Below are positions 38,606 to 51,600 of a DNA stretch of 64,000 nucleotides, in pieces (position 1 is the stretch's first letter; each line of letters starts with the position of its first letter). A program made the translations under genes and the position numbers. The stretch is from positions 62,001 to 126,000 of the forward strand of contig VWYX01001153.1 in assembly GCA_013396525.1 (NCBI GenBank), read 5' to 3'. The notes under the pieces are model-generated. The model made no database searches, had not been told where the DNA came from, and saw nothing but the letters and a program-made list of their open reading frames with translations. This DNA is from Chaetorhynchus papuensis (taxonomy: Eukaryota; Chordata; Aves; Passeriformes; Rhipiduridae).

Positions 38606-41600
38606 CTCTGTGCCCGTTCCCCCGGCCTGGGGATGAAGAGAGGTAAAACAACACCTACCATTTCATAACAAACTGCAAATTAAATCGACTGCAGCTCAGC
38701 CGTTAAGGGAAATGTTACCTTTTCCATAATCACCTCCTGCAGGCAAGTGCAACAGCTATTCTTTAACAGCTAGGTAAACTTTGACAAAAAAAAAATGTAA
38801 GTGACAAGCTCTGACTGAGACAGCCAACAAGTGGCAAAAGATTTCCAGGATCAGAAATCAGGAATCCTACCTCTTGGTTTCTTGATTTATCAGCTGAATT
38901 GTCTTTGCTTCACCCCTCGCCCCCTTAAAATGACGGCCAAAGTAAAAGAAATGTCGCCTGTGCCCTTTATGTGACTTTGTCACATAACGAGCCTGTAGGA
39001 TTTCAGTCCAATGGAAAAAGATTAAGCGTTTTTCCACTTGTTTTGTTACATTAGAAATGCAGGTCTTCTGGAGCCTAGAAGTCTCCAGTCTGTCTAGATC
39101 GTGACAAAACTAGGACCAAACAAAGACAAGAGGGCAAGAATGGGGTGGAGGAGAGGGGAGAGAAGATCGAGCCAAACTCACAACGTGCTGTTTGCAAGCA
39201 ACAACTGCATAAACACAGTGACAAAATGACGCACAAAATATCAGTAAGAAATTACGTGCTATTCAAGAGTTGATTTTCCCGCAGCTCCAGCCAGGGTGTG
39301 AGAATCCACAGAGGTCAAACTCTGAGTACCCCAGGAGATCTGCAGAGCAAGAAGAGAAAAAAAGAAAGAGATCTCATAGCTTTTTTTTTCTTCTCAAACA
39401 GGAGCCGTAAGCGGCCTGAGATCTCAAATAAGACAGATGCAAAATACAGGAATGAGGAGAACCGGGGAACAAAAGCAGAGCAGTGGCTGTCCTTTCTCTT
39501 CCTCCTGTGTTGGCCAGATTCATGCAGAGGAATCCCTGGAGAAGAGAGGTTGAAGGGAAGGAGCATGGGGATGGGTGGAGTAAACCAACAAAACAAAAGG
39601 CAATTACAAAGTGAAGCGGAGATGAAGAAAGCGACAGAAGGACAGGGCTGGAGCAAATGCCAGCACACAGAGGAAATGGTCCCACTTCAGTCCAAAAAGC
39701 AGAAAGGTCACTCGGTTGGTGACAAAGCTGTCCCTTCTCTGCCCTCTTCCTACAGCTCTCTCCCCTACCTGTTGCAGGGAGACAGGGGACCCCTGCTCTG
39801 GTCTAAGCCCAGAAGGCAGTAAAGAAATAATTCAGTCAGTTTCAGCTGTACCTGTTTAAACTACCTCTGTGGCTGGGAGGTTTAATTAGAGCTGGTCTGC
39901 ACTATGCAGGCTTTGCACTGCTTTAATAGCCTGGGATCAAAACCCGTATGACCAGGGGATGGAGGGAAGGGCAGTGAGGGGTGGGAGGGGGAGACAAGGG
40001 GGCAGGAGGTGTTGCAGCTGTATTGAAAGAAGTGCAGTTGAACAGGTCGTGTCTAGATGTGGCTGAGGAGTACACAGACCACGTTTACACAAGGGCATTT
40101 GTTTGCATGTTACTGGGTACTTCAAGGACTAAAATCCAACTCAGTAAGCAGAAGCTTTTCGTCAGGAAATCTGTTTTCCCGGTTCTTTGCAGGTAGCTCC
40201 TCCAGAAACCTCCAAGCACAGAGCATTAAATAATCTTCCGTTAAAATTACCTCCCTCCTGTCCAACTACCTGCCAGCAATACTTCATTGCTCTATCTATG
40301 TGTCCTCAGATCCAGGAGAAGTCCAAGAACTGCCTGCAGTAACCAAGTGTAAATCTTGTGGCAGCCCCTTCCCTGTGTCAGGAAGCCGGTAAATGCACTC
40401 CAAACTGGTGCCTTGAGCTGTAAGGACACCATTCCCCCGTAAAAGGAAACTGGAAGGGATTGTGACGAGCTCTTTGTCAGAAGCCACAGCGGCCAAGCAA
40501 TTGCTGATCTTAGAGCGGTGCCTGCTGGCCAGTCATATCAGAAGCACCTGGAAGTATTTCCACAGGGGACAAAGTTGCAGTCAAGTTCAGGGGAACGTTT
40601 CTAGGCAAGAGATGCGTGTCCAGCTCTGCCGCGCTTCTGCCAGAATTCTGCCATCCAAGTTCCCACCTGCTGCGAACAAGCTGTCCTAATTTTGTGAATC
40701 AGTCTGGTATTTGCTTCTATCGGATCTCCAGCCCCACACTGCTTCTTGTCTTTACTCATCCAGGTTTTATGATTTTCAAGCCAATCCCAAGGTAATCGAT
40801 GACTTTATTATTTTGGTATAACTGATGCTGTCTTGATAAAGCAATTCCCTGTGAACATTCAGCTTCTCAACTGTGTCATCCCAAGAAGTTCCTTAACTTG
40901 TTTGATGCTGGATGCTGAGAATATAAGGCACCTCAAATCCCTTAGAGCTTTTGAAAAGTCTGATGTTTCACATACCTTTGCCATACAGAAACATTCTCAA
41001 AATGGCAACAATGCCACTTTTGTAGGCTGGGCTAAACAGCTGCCAAAGCCATTGTTCTTTTACTGTCCTTATGGCATGCTGGGGAAAGAAATGATGCTAT
41101 GGGTGAAACAGCTCTCATCACAGAGGCAGTGTCTTGCATCTTGCATGCTTACAAATAGAAAAATACAAAAAAGATTAAATTACAAAGTAATTATCTCCAG
41201 AGAGATAATGTAGCACTCTTATGCCACCATCACACATGTATAACAAGGTATGATACTGAAATTCATCCTCAGCCCAACGATCTGGAGACAATTTAGATAT
41301 GAACAAAAGGAAATAGGTAGTGTATCTTGTAATGCCTGAATTTATGAGGGAAAATAGAATTCTGTCAGAAGATTGGATTTATGTCCCCCTGAGCCCACAC
41401 CTCTTCTAGGTAATGACACACACCTTTCCATGCACAAACACACATGGGCACAGAGCTCTGCTCCTAAGGCAGGAGTTTAAAATGGCTAAGAGTGGTAACG
41501 GCAGAGGGTTGCATCCATCTTCATGGGCCTTCCAGGGGCTGGGACAGTTCAGCAAACTCTCTCTCGGACCCATGTTTTCTCACTGATGGCAGGTGGGGCC

Positions 41601-42594
41601 ATGTTAGGCAGCCTCAGATAGAGATTTCCTATTACTCACACATGCTTGCTGCTTTGCCACACTTGAACTGTCAGGTTGACATTTTACATCCCCAACATGA
41701 ACAGGGCAGATGTAGGTGGGAGGTGGGCAGGCAGACAAAAACAATGGTGAGGCTGCTAAATGCCTTTCTGAAGAACTGGATATTATCTGTACATCTGTTT
41801 GAGCTCCCCCATGCTGTACATAAACCAAAACACTCAGCTGAATATGTATTTAAGGTAAACACCATCCAAATGCCTGTGTTGAACCGGCAGCTGCACAGAT
41901 TTTAGCTGTCCTACTGTCTCAGAAGATGAAAGGATCCTCTCCCCACATCCACTCCAGCACAACTCAGTGGAGACCACTACCCCTAGGGAAAACAGACCCC
42001 AAGCAGTTCACAGCCCAGCACAAGCACTGTTTTGCTGGCAAATATTGTAGTAACTTAAGCCATTTCTACTCTAAAAGCTCCTGCACGCTGAGAGGCTGAC
42101 AATCTCCTTCAGTATACTTTCCCCCCATATGAGCAGTGCTCAATACACAAATGCATGCCCACATTCATGCACGTACACAGAACATAAACATTTGCACACA
42201 CACGAAGCCCAAGACTTCCAGACAACAGTGGCCTTCACCTAACAAGTCAAAGCACCAGTTTGCACTGCTCATTTATAAACAGCTTTTCCCCTGAATGCAC
42301 TTTTTCTCCTAGCATAAGGGGAGGACAAGAGCATGGGGAACCCTGACCTCTCTGCTGCCTAAACACGTGGAGTTTTCCCCAAAGAGAATCCATACATGAC
42401 TGCCATACTGAAGCTGTTTGTGCATTCCCTATTTCCCCACGTGTGCAATGAAAGACCTTGCCAGTAGCTTGTAGCTGCAACTGGAGCTGAACTGAGTTCT
42501 ACCTTAACCATATGAAGGCCCCAAGCCTACAGAAGCATGCAGGAGAGCCAAGGCAGACTCATGAATGCTTCCTAGTCACTGAACCCATCTGACA

Positions 42595-42720
42595 GACTTG
42601 GCTGTAGCCTCACTGAATGCCAGTTTGCACATCTGTAAAAAGGGGACAGCACCACCACCTGTGTTAAAGCCCAGAAGATTTGCTCGGGAAATGGTCAGAT
42701 GCTATGGTGTGAACATTGTA
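42595..42720 (-). repeat. Candidate ancient MIR-like SINE relic, reverse orientation
   Basis: The stretch cagtttgcacatctgtaaaa, followed by aggggacagcaccacca, matches the reverse complement of the MIR 3' half (CAGTTTCCTCATCTGTAAAA then TGGGGATAATAATA). It is diverged and judged by eye. Confidence 0.4.
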
Positions 42721-45700
42721 ACTCAAAAACGTCTGAAAGGAAGTGAATTATTTAGAAGTACATCTCAGGTTATGCACAAAAGCCAGTGGGCTACACAAAG
42801 TTAATGCAAAAAAAATCAAATGAAATGTTGAAGCAGATAATTTTCCTACCAACAACAGGAATCTGCTGAAAATAAGTCTATTTTTCAGAACTGGGGGAAT
42901 AAGGGAAGACGGAAGAAAATACTGAATTCGGCAATCTCTAGTCTTTCAGTGTTTGACTTTGCCACTGCAATGAACTTCTGTCCTAATTTATTTGGCTTCA
43001 GAAAGAGAGAACTGAAAAACATACAGATGATAAATAATCATTATTGTGGAGCACATTACTAGTGATTACAATGTTCCAGTTCACCATATGCCTGTTACCA
43101 CTGTGACACCGTAGTGATTAGAAAAAGCATATTACGAGTTCTGGTTAAAATACTCCAGAGTTGACCAGAGGACTTTCACATTTAATCAGTGCTGCTGAGT
43201 AAAGCTCATGATTCAGAGCTGTGATGGAGCCTGAGAACTGTAGTCTGGCTGCATTCCAGTTATTTACTTGGAGATCATAAAACAGTGATCCCAAATTAGG
43301 TGTTGCTTCCCATGACCTTTTTGTCTGCTAGGTTGGCCACTGGAACCAACCAGGTCCCCACCACTAGAAGCTTTTCTCAGGGCCCTGGCACACTTCAGAG
43401 CGGATGTAAAAGGTCTGCAGCATCCCTGAGTAACATCTTTTCACAGGGAAAAGTCCCCCACCCCTTTTGGGCTGGCCCTCAGTTGTGAAGGCCTTCAACC
43501 TCAAAGTCCCACAGCCAGTTCCTTAGAGTTTTCTCATTAAATCCAAGCTTTGGCCCATCCTGCCTGCTGGCTTTGCATTACCCTAAATCCTAATGATATT
43601 GGTGAGATCATTTGCCCCAAGGGTCCAGGCCCCTCTTTCTGATGTTCTAAAGATAAGTTAAAATATTGAATAGTTTCACCAATTTCTAATTTCTCTAAGA
43701 AAAAAAAATTATATTGGCCCTTGAAAACATCTACAACAAACCATCCCACAGGGCAAATCACCCCCACACTCACCAAATGCCCTTTGAGTAAGTGGGCAGC
43801 AACCTGCCTCCTGCACCTCTCAATACAAAACAGCTAATCCATAGGCAATTTATCTTAAGGAGCCTTTTTCTCTCCCTCTGAATCAATGGCCTTCCTTGGA
43901 AAGCTTCACACTCCACACAGTAGAGGGAAGTTGGGAATAATTTCTACACTGCTGGGTCCAAGTCCTGCCCCAGCAGAGCAATGCCACCCAGACACACAGA
44001 GTTTCAGGCTGCCATTCTGGCACTTAAAACTTCTTGCCTCTTTTTCAAGTGTTGTCTCTCTGAGACAGTCCTCTGGCTTGAGTCTCAGCCAGAGACACCA
44101 AGGACCATCACCATCACCACCAAGGACCTTCTGTGATTAACATAGTTAAATTAGTTATTTAGGTTAGCTTAACATTCACTTAAAACTGAGAATTTGCAAG
44201 TGGAAGTGAAACATGGGAAAATGTAATTCTCAACCAGACCTAGCAGGAAAACGCTGGTATCAGTGGAAAGGCATGGCTCCTCTGTTGAGGACTGCAAGAC
44301 ACAGCTTACTGCAGTATAAGGCAAGCATTTCAAAAGGTTATTCTGGGATCAATTTATCTTTGTAGCCCTAAAATAATCTGTTTTGCAGTACTCTGCACAG
44401 AAGTTCGGGACCTTCTTTACAGTTAACTCCACCACTGATTGCTCCATTCACTTATGTTCCATCTTCCTGGTCCAACTCTAAACTCTCTTCTCTCCCCTCT
44501 TCCCCAGGAAGCAAAAAAAGGATCCAAACTGCACATTTGAAGTGCACTGATACTCCCCAATGAAGAGGGATGGTAAACAAATATAACTGGATATGATAGA
44601 AGAGGAAAACATGTACTGAATTGGAAAGAAACTTCAATTTATAAGGCTAGGAATGATTTTTTTTTCTAGGTAGAGAGATACTGCTGCTAGAAACAATTGA
44701 TAAGCTTTGTGACCCACACGCCTATCCTCAGATATCCAACAGCTGATGAAGAAGCAGCTGCATTTGTTTGGGTCACATAAAACTTGGCAGATTAGAAACT
44801 TAGATGTGTCCTTGAGCACAGGATACACTGATTTCTCCCATGACTGCACTTGTTAAGCCACACCAGCCAACACGAGGCCCCACGATCAACCCTACTCACC
44901 ACCTTTTAAGGAGAAAAATTCCCTTGAGGTCATATCTACGGCAAAGCTCCTCAGACTCCTGCTACATGGTCATTAGGGTCCATAGAAATGTTTCATGTCC
45001 TTGTACCCACCCCACAGTTCAAACTGCCCCCAGAGATGGTCGAGCACACAAGCTCACCTCACCCTTTTGCATTGGGTGTCCCGAAATTAACCTGTAGCTG
45101 CTTGCAGAGCATTGCAAACCTGTGTCCCAGCAGCAGGACGCCACACAGGGTGTGTGTCACCTCCTTGCAGTCTGCCAGGCATAATTAGTCCCTGGTTTTT
45201 GAGGCACAGATACAAATCTGCTCACAAGAAAACCGTGCTGCCTGCTGGTGTTCCTGCTATCCCTAGCTTTTGCTGCAGTCCTGCTCCTGGAAGCCACTCC
45301 TCTCAACTCTGCTTGTGCAGCTCCATATGAAGGCAGCTCTTAGGCACTGATGAAGGCTTCTACTCACAGGACTGCTTTCACACTGGAATCTGTTAGAGAT
45401 TGTTCCCAACAGTTGCACAGACAATGACAATGTGTGGAAGGTGCAACTTTTCAGCAAGATCCAGCACAATGTGTTTGCAAACAATTAAAAGCTGGGCAAG
45501 TCAGCACAACACAAAAACTGCCTGCACAACCGTGGGTTGAGTTTGATGACCAAAATCCACACTTTCAGCTCTACAGCAGATATTGAGCTCAGATCTCATT
45601 TATTCTGGGATTAATTAGGAGCAACATCTCCTGTAGGCACTGCTTTCATAGGGTGAAGCTAGAAGAGAAAAGAGAGTCAGGACCAAGGAATCAGTCAGGC

Positions 45701-46784
45701 TTTATCTTTCGAGCAAGAATACTTAGCAGCAGCTTCTCTGTGCAGTTCTCAGTGTGTCTTCACTGTGAGTTTCCTTATTAGCAATATCAGATCTTATCAC
45801 CAGCATGTGCTGAGACTTGGAGATGTCAGAGGGCAGGCTCACTTCCTGGAATACAGTCAGCATTTCCTGGATTCAAGTTGTTCACAGGCCAAAAATAACT
45901 GCATTTCAAGTGAGCTTCTACTCTCAGCTATTGAAAACTGCCTATTTTTCCATTCACTGCAAAGTAAGAGTGGACACAAGCTTTTCACAGAAAAAAAAAG
46001 TTTATTTTTCTTTAGCTATTGAGAAGACATTTGAAGAGAAGGACATGGGCAATGGCACTGAAAATACTGCCACCAAAACTGGCAGGAAGTCTGGTGAATT
46101 TATTCTCCCAAATGTCTGACTTCACATCCTTAGACAAAAAAACCTCCCAAAATCTAGCCCTCAAAACCCAAAGAAACGACAATGCCAATAAAAAAATAGC
46201 TTCACTGTTGCTTTGAAAACTGTGATTTGCACTTCTACCAGAAATATCTCATGCACAGAAGACACCGTGCAAGGTGAAAGGGTGAAAGCAGGCAGTGAGA
46301 GACTGTAGAGCCTGTAGTTCTTAGTCATGTCAGCCTGCCATGTAAATGGGTTTTCCTGTTTCTGATAAAGCTCCAAAACTCCAGAAACTATTCTGAAGAC
46401 TTCCAGCAACTGTTGTTACTTAACCACAACTGCTTACTATTTTTGAAGGCTATTGCTTCTTGCTTTGGAAACAATGTCAATTATACCAGATGTCAAAGAA
46501 TTTTCAAAACCACACAATATGAGACCTTTCTGTGCTGCTTAGTAATAAGCTGTATAGGATGAATGGAGACCATTAGACAAACTGGTATAGTTTCTGGGAG
46601 CAATTCCAGCCAGTTCCACCAGACAATCATTTTTTTACTATTATTTCTCACATTAATAACAGAAAATAAGACTTTGTCCAAGCAGGCAAACAAGCTACAG
46701 GTTTACCCTTACCACAATACACATGACAAAGGATATCTTTGTGTGGAGACTTGTTAAAAAATTACTGAGAAGCAGACAGCATTG

Positions 46785-47280
46785 TGTCCTAGGTTACAAT
46801 GTAAGATGCAACCAACAGTATGTATTCTATAATCATCTTCACAAGCTTTTAAAGCAGGTGGGGCAGTGCTCATTATCTCCTACCATGGCTCATCCTTGAT
46901 AACTCCTTCTGGGGTCTATCTCTGTTTAATGGGCAATCAAGGATCCATCACACGACTCATAGAATTACATCATCCCATTATGAGATGCTCCACCCAGGGG
47001 GAAGAACCAAGCATTCCAACCTGGATATAATCCGGGGTTTGGAACAGCACAAGTGGTCCTTACCTACTGGATTCCCAGAGGACAAGAGCTACCACTGGAC
47101 CTTCAGGTGAAGGCCAGACCCTTCTACAGGATCACTTCATCTGGACTGCTACCACCACCCTGACTAGCAGGGTGTCAGGTTGTATCCTGACACTGTCAGC
47201 GTTCTTGTACTGTTGCATTTATTTTAATTTTCCTATTAAATTATAATTCTGATTTGCAGTCTCCCACTGGTTTATTTTCA
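46785..47280 (+). mobile_element. Solo LTR of an avian ERVL-like endogenous retrovirus
   Basis: The segment begins TGTCCTAGG and ends TTTTCA, with 5'-TG...CA-3' termini and about 496 bp length. It has a TATA-like gatataa at 47024-47030, a GACACTGTCAG motif, and a poly-A signal ATTAAA at 47235-47240 followed by the tail I associate with avian ERVL LTRs. No internal retroviral genes are next to it, so it is a solo LTR left by recombination. I could not find a clear target-site duplication. The family is recalled, not searched. Confidence 0.6.
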
Positions 47281-47332
47281 TAGTACAAGGTAGAATGGAG
47301 AAGAACATTTGGGTCAGGAACACTAACTCAAA

Positions 47333-47357
47333 AACCAACCAACCAACCGACCAACCT
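47333..47357 (+). repeat. (CCAA)n microsatellite
   Basis: Imperfect tandem ccaa units (aaccaaccaaccaaccgacc...) lie about 50 bp downstream of the solo LTR. Confidence 0.8.
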
Positions 47358-47491
47358 AAAAACACCAACCATATAGAATACATTACTCTGGGGATCAGTT
47401 AGTAACTTTTATGGTTAAATAAAAATAGCATGTATATATTACATAATATATATTACAAAAGATATGGCAAAGCTTTTTACATCTTGAGTAC

Positions 47492-47497
47492 TTTATT
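47492..47497 (-). terminator. Alternative distal poly-A signal for the CD58-like gene
   Basis: TTTATT on +, which is AATAAA on -, lies about 1.1 kb beyond the stop codon. The intervening sequence is AT-rich and compatible with a long 3' UTR. Use of the signal is unproven. Confidence 0.3.
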
Positions 47498-48459
47498 AAT
47501 AAATTATAAATATTTACAGCAGTAGAGGTAAAAGGTGTAATCCTACCAAAAGTGACTTTTGAACACTGATGCAGTACAGCTGCAAATAGAGAAGAAATTG
47601 TGTGAGTGGAAAGAGCACAAGTTGAAACAAGGGGAAAGCTGAAGGGTCTGGTTGCCAGTGTCAAACCTTCATGATTCTTTACATGCACCAAGTTTAAAAT
47701 GAACTAAAATGGCTTTCATGAACAATCAGCTTGTAAACATAATGAAAAACACTCCATAGCTTGATGTGCTGAAAACATTAATGCATGGTGTTTTTCTTTT
47801 TGATTATTTCTGAGCTTCATTATATATATGACCTCAGTTTTCAAGTTTTTCTTCTATTCTCAAGCAACTTGAACACATACTATTGTTCCTTAGAAATGAG
47901 TAGAAGTAAGCTGACATTCTCAGAAAAATGTGAAGTAAGAGAAAAGGCATTTAAAAAAAAGTCCTAAAAGTTAAAAAAAAATTAAAAGCTTTAGGAAAAG
48001 TCCAAACTGCAAACTGGCAATAGCAGATTTCTTCCAGTGCAACAACAAGCTGAAGTGTAGTTTTATCACAAAGTGAACCATCATCAAGAGATGATCAGTT
48101 TGCCACGCACCTGCCAGCTCTAGGACATAGCTTTGTCTGGAGTATTGAGCTCCAGACTGGAGCTGGAGAACCAAGACTAGAAAATGTAAACTTCCATCCA
48201 TCTGCGTCTGCTGAAGGATGAAGGGTTTTTTTGTAAAAAGGTAAAAGGTACCTTCTGTAAAAAGGTACTGATAAAAAAGTGCATAGAAAGCTGATCAGGT
48301 TTTGATTTGTCCACATTTATGCAAATATATATACAACTTTGTAAATCTCTAAATATCAACTACAAGACCTTGGTGTGTTAGTAGGACACTTTTTGTTAAA
48401 ACCAAATACAAAAAAATTAAAAATACTTTGTACATTATTTGGCCTATTTTTCATCACAT

Positions 48460-48617
48460 AGCAGCACTAGAAAAGGAGGCTTTATTTTCTGAGGAAAGAA
48501 AAATAGGCACTGGAAACACTTCAGCTTGTCTTTGAAGTCTTCTTGATGAAACTGACAACTTCATTGCTCATGGAAGACCTTCAAGGGAAAAAGTAGCACC
48601 TCCTTCACCATTGAATT
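48460..48617 (-). other. CD58: 3' UTR of the CD58-like gene (proximal form)
   Basis: Sequence from the TAG (48618-48620) to just past a canonical AATAAA on the minus strand at 48481-48486. A GT-rich stretch follows on the minus strand. The 3' limit is an estimate. Confidence 0.5.
48481..48486 (-). terminator. CD58: Proximal poly-A signal AATAAA of the CD58-like gene
   Basis: A canonical hexamer on the minus strand about 130 nt after the stop, followed by gtgctgctatgtgatg, a plausible downstream GU-rich element. Confidence 0.55.
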
Positions 48618-48679
48618 CTACCTCTTCTCTTCCATATTTGCTTGGGCAACAAAGGAATCACTTGCTTTTGATTTAAGAT
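48618..48679 (-). CDS. CD58: CD58-like last coding exon
   Basis: After cttttgtttcag, 62 nt encode DLKSKASDSFVAQANMEEKR and then TAG. The C-terminus is not a PDZ ligand that I recognise. Confidence 0.8.
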
Positions 48680-51600
48680 CTGAAACAAAAGAGTAAGAAA
48701 AGCACACAGGTAAATTACTGTGTCTTTTCTTCTAGAAACTGAACTAGCTATATGAGAACACTGCAAGCTGTAAATACTAATGAGGTGGTGTGAAGATGCA
48801 CCAAGACACTGTCATGTGATGCATAACAATCCAGTTAGAGCAGGTACATGACCCATGGTATCTGATAGCCACCAAACATTTTACCCAAATTATCTGTTTA
48901 TGATTAGACACATTCCTCTGCAGCTGGAGCATGGTTAGAACACTCATTATTTACTGCCAGCCACCTGCTAAGCAGCTGGTAACCTGTGAAGTTGTTCTGA
49001 CTCCATGACTTTGGATCACAGAACCAGGCATTTAAGACACTGCTTCTATGCAAATGTTTTATGTCTATAATCTCAGTATCAGCTGTGCTTCACACATGCA
49101 TGTGCTGCTGCTGCTATTTCTTCCACACAGTAATGCCAGGTGCTTTAGGAGTTTTCTCTTCTGAGGATTGAAAATACAGCTCATATTTGACAAGCAAGGG
49201 GACTGAAGGCAAAGGGAAGTTACAGTGCAGAAAATTCAAGACTACATGCCCAGCGTCTCATCACATGCAACATGCATCAGCCTCTAACCAGGCTGATCTC
49301 CAATGAAGCACACACAAGCCCATTTACATTGGTGTTTCCATCTTGTTGCACACATAGCAACTCTCTAAGGGGAGCCACCTGGATGTGCCAAGGCACTATG
49401 CCCTTCAGTCTTTGCTCCCACTTTGATAGCACTACCTGTCCCTTCCACTAATCTCTAGCCCAGCATCATTCCAACCTAGGATGAGATGTCAGGAGATGGT
49501 CTAGGAGAGCAGCGTAGGCTGACATGTGGTACTCAACTCTGTAGAAAATGAGAAAAAGAAAGTTGTCCCTAGCCTGGTTCTCACAGGTTCCTGGATAGGC
49601 CTGAAGTAATTTTATGATTTGTATGTTTAAAATCCAAGCAGGTTTCCTGCTTTACCTTGGTGGTGATACTAAAGAACGCAATCAAAAAGCCAATTGTGCG
49701 TGTGGGTGTGGTGTGTGCATGTGTGTGTGCTGTTTCCCTGGGTCTGTGCAGTGAGAGGGTCTGAATAAGAAACAGGGCTCTCTCATTTTACAGCTGCAGG
49801 GATAAGCACCAGCTTTCATACCCCATCCTCAAAACACGCGAAATGTTCTGTTCTCACACGGTTTGCAAACAGCACCAAAGCAAGCACAGCCACATGTGGT
49901 GCCTCCGTGTGACATAACAACAGACCAGTTGCAGACACTAAACCTTTGTGGGTGATGCAGGAGCACGGTTTAGCCCAGCAAAGCAGGACGTCACATGGAC
50001 CAAGAATAACACACTGACTTACTTCATTTGGCTTTCAGTATTACTCACTGTTGACTAACAGGATCTAACTCAGTTACACACCACAGCTTCCTCTGCAGCT
50101 ATATAGCCTGTTCCCTTTTTTCATGACAGCTACATCAGCAGTTTTGTCTGCTTCACAGAGTCAGGTTTTTTGTACTCATTCCTAAATCCCTCCCACCCTT
50201 CTATTCATCCATGTTTCCTCACATTTGGAGATTTTTCCCCCCTCTTTTCAACATTGTCTTCAGCAAATACCAGAATTTTTAGATGTGATTGCTTGGCTGG
50301 TAATTCAACAGAAGTATCAAACTTGGCAGAACAAAAAACTCTGCAGCAGTAAGGTGCCACCTGCTTTCACATGGCTGTGCATTTTGAGAATCTTTAAATG
50401 TATTATCTCCAAAATGGGTGTGCACAAGGCAATCCCCTGCGGTGCAGGAAAAAAATATTTTTGCACCACTAATAAAATGTAAAAAATAAAAATAGTATTT
50501 GCTTCATCACTATAATTTTCTAATTTTTATTTTGTGCATGTTTTATAATGTATGTAATAATTGAGTATGGTAATAATTGTATATAACTTATAAATATACA
50601 TAAATTGGGTGTGCATGTTCAAAGTATTTTACAGATGTGGTAGACAATCACAAAATACAAAAAGCAGAAACTAGTATGAGATGCTCACAGTTACACCGCT
50701 CAAGTAAGGACTGTATGACAGGCAAAACGACATTTTTCCTTTTTCTTCCAAGAAAGGAAAACTATTCACAGTCAACCTCTGTGTCAGTCAGCACAATCTC
50801 CCAAGACACAGAGAGCTTCACCCTCACGTACCTTCTTTACTGCAGCTGGGAGAGTTGTTCAGGTGCTCCCCATTTCCACCTTCTGCATCCTGGGTCACTT
50901 CTGCAAGGACAAAGGCAATACTCAGACAATCCTGGACCTCACAACACTCTGCCTCTCTGGCCCGGATGGGTCAAGAAATAATCTGACTGAGATTTAAACC
51001 ATTTGTTTAGCAACAGTAGTAACCCTGACCGACAGGCCCCATTCCCATGGGATCGCCATCCAACACCTCCCTTCTCCCTTTGTGACTCTGCACTGTCTCC
51101 ATGATCCCTGACACACCCTGTGAATGCCAAGCAGGGAGGTGCTCAGCACCCATTAGGTGGCATTAGGCAAAAGTCACAATGAGCAAAGGCTGCTCCACAG
51201 TCCAGGCACTTACCTCCTTCATTTATGCCACGCTCATCTGCATGGTTGGCCAGCATGCTGCTGTTCCTAAAGGTGTCTGAAGAGAGATAAGAAGACAAAT
51301 ACAGCCCCCTGCCTTGCTCAGCTTCAAGGTATGGATCTATTGCACCAGACTGGGTTGCTAGTTACAGCTCTACATGTACACACAATATAAAAAAGCTACT
51401 GGAGAGCATCCAAAGGAGGGCCGTGATGATGGTGAAGGGTCTGAAGGGGAAGCCTTACGAGGAGTGGCTGAGGTCACTTGGTGTGTTCAGCCTGGAGGAG
51501 AGGAGACTGAAGAGAGACCTCAACACAGTCTACAACTTCCTTGTGTGGGGAAGAGGAGAGACAGGTACTATCTTTTCACTCTCATGACCAGTGACGGGAT

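Larger units (their letters stand above)
35830..46780. other. Intergenic sequence, no supported gene
   Basis: About 11 kb without a supported gene. It contains two MIR-like relics (38505-38605 and 42595-42720), a purine-rich G-run tract (39955-40008), a perfect 9-3-9 palindrome (38967-38987), and a MEF2-type site with repeated CTGGTTCA motifs (36558-36608). Confidence 0.7.

Noticed and set aside
39298..39822. 174-codon open frame on +
   Set aside because: Purine-rich sequence gives Lys/Arg/Glu-rich translation with no homology or junctions I can see.
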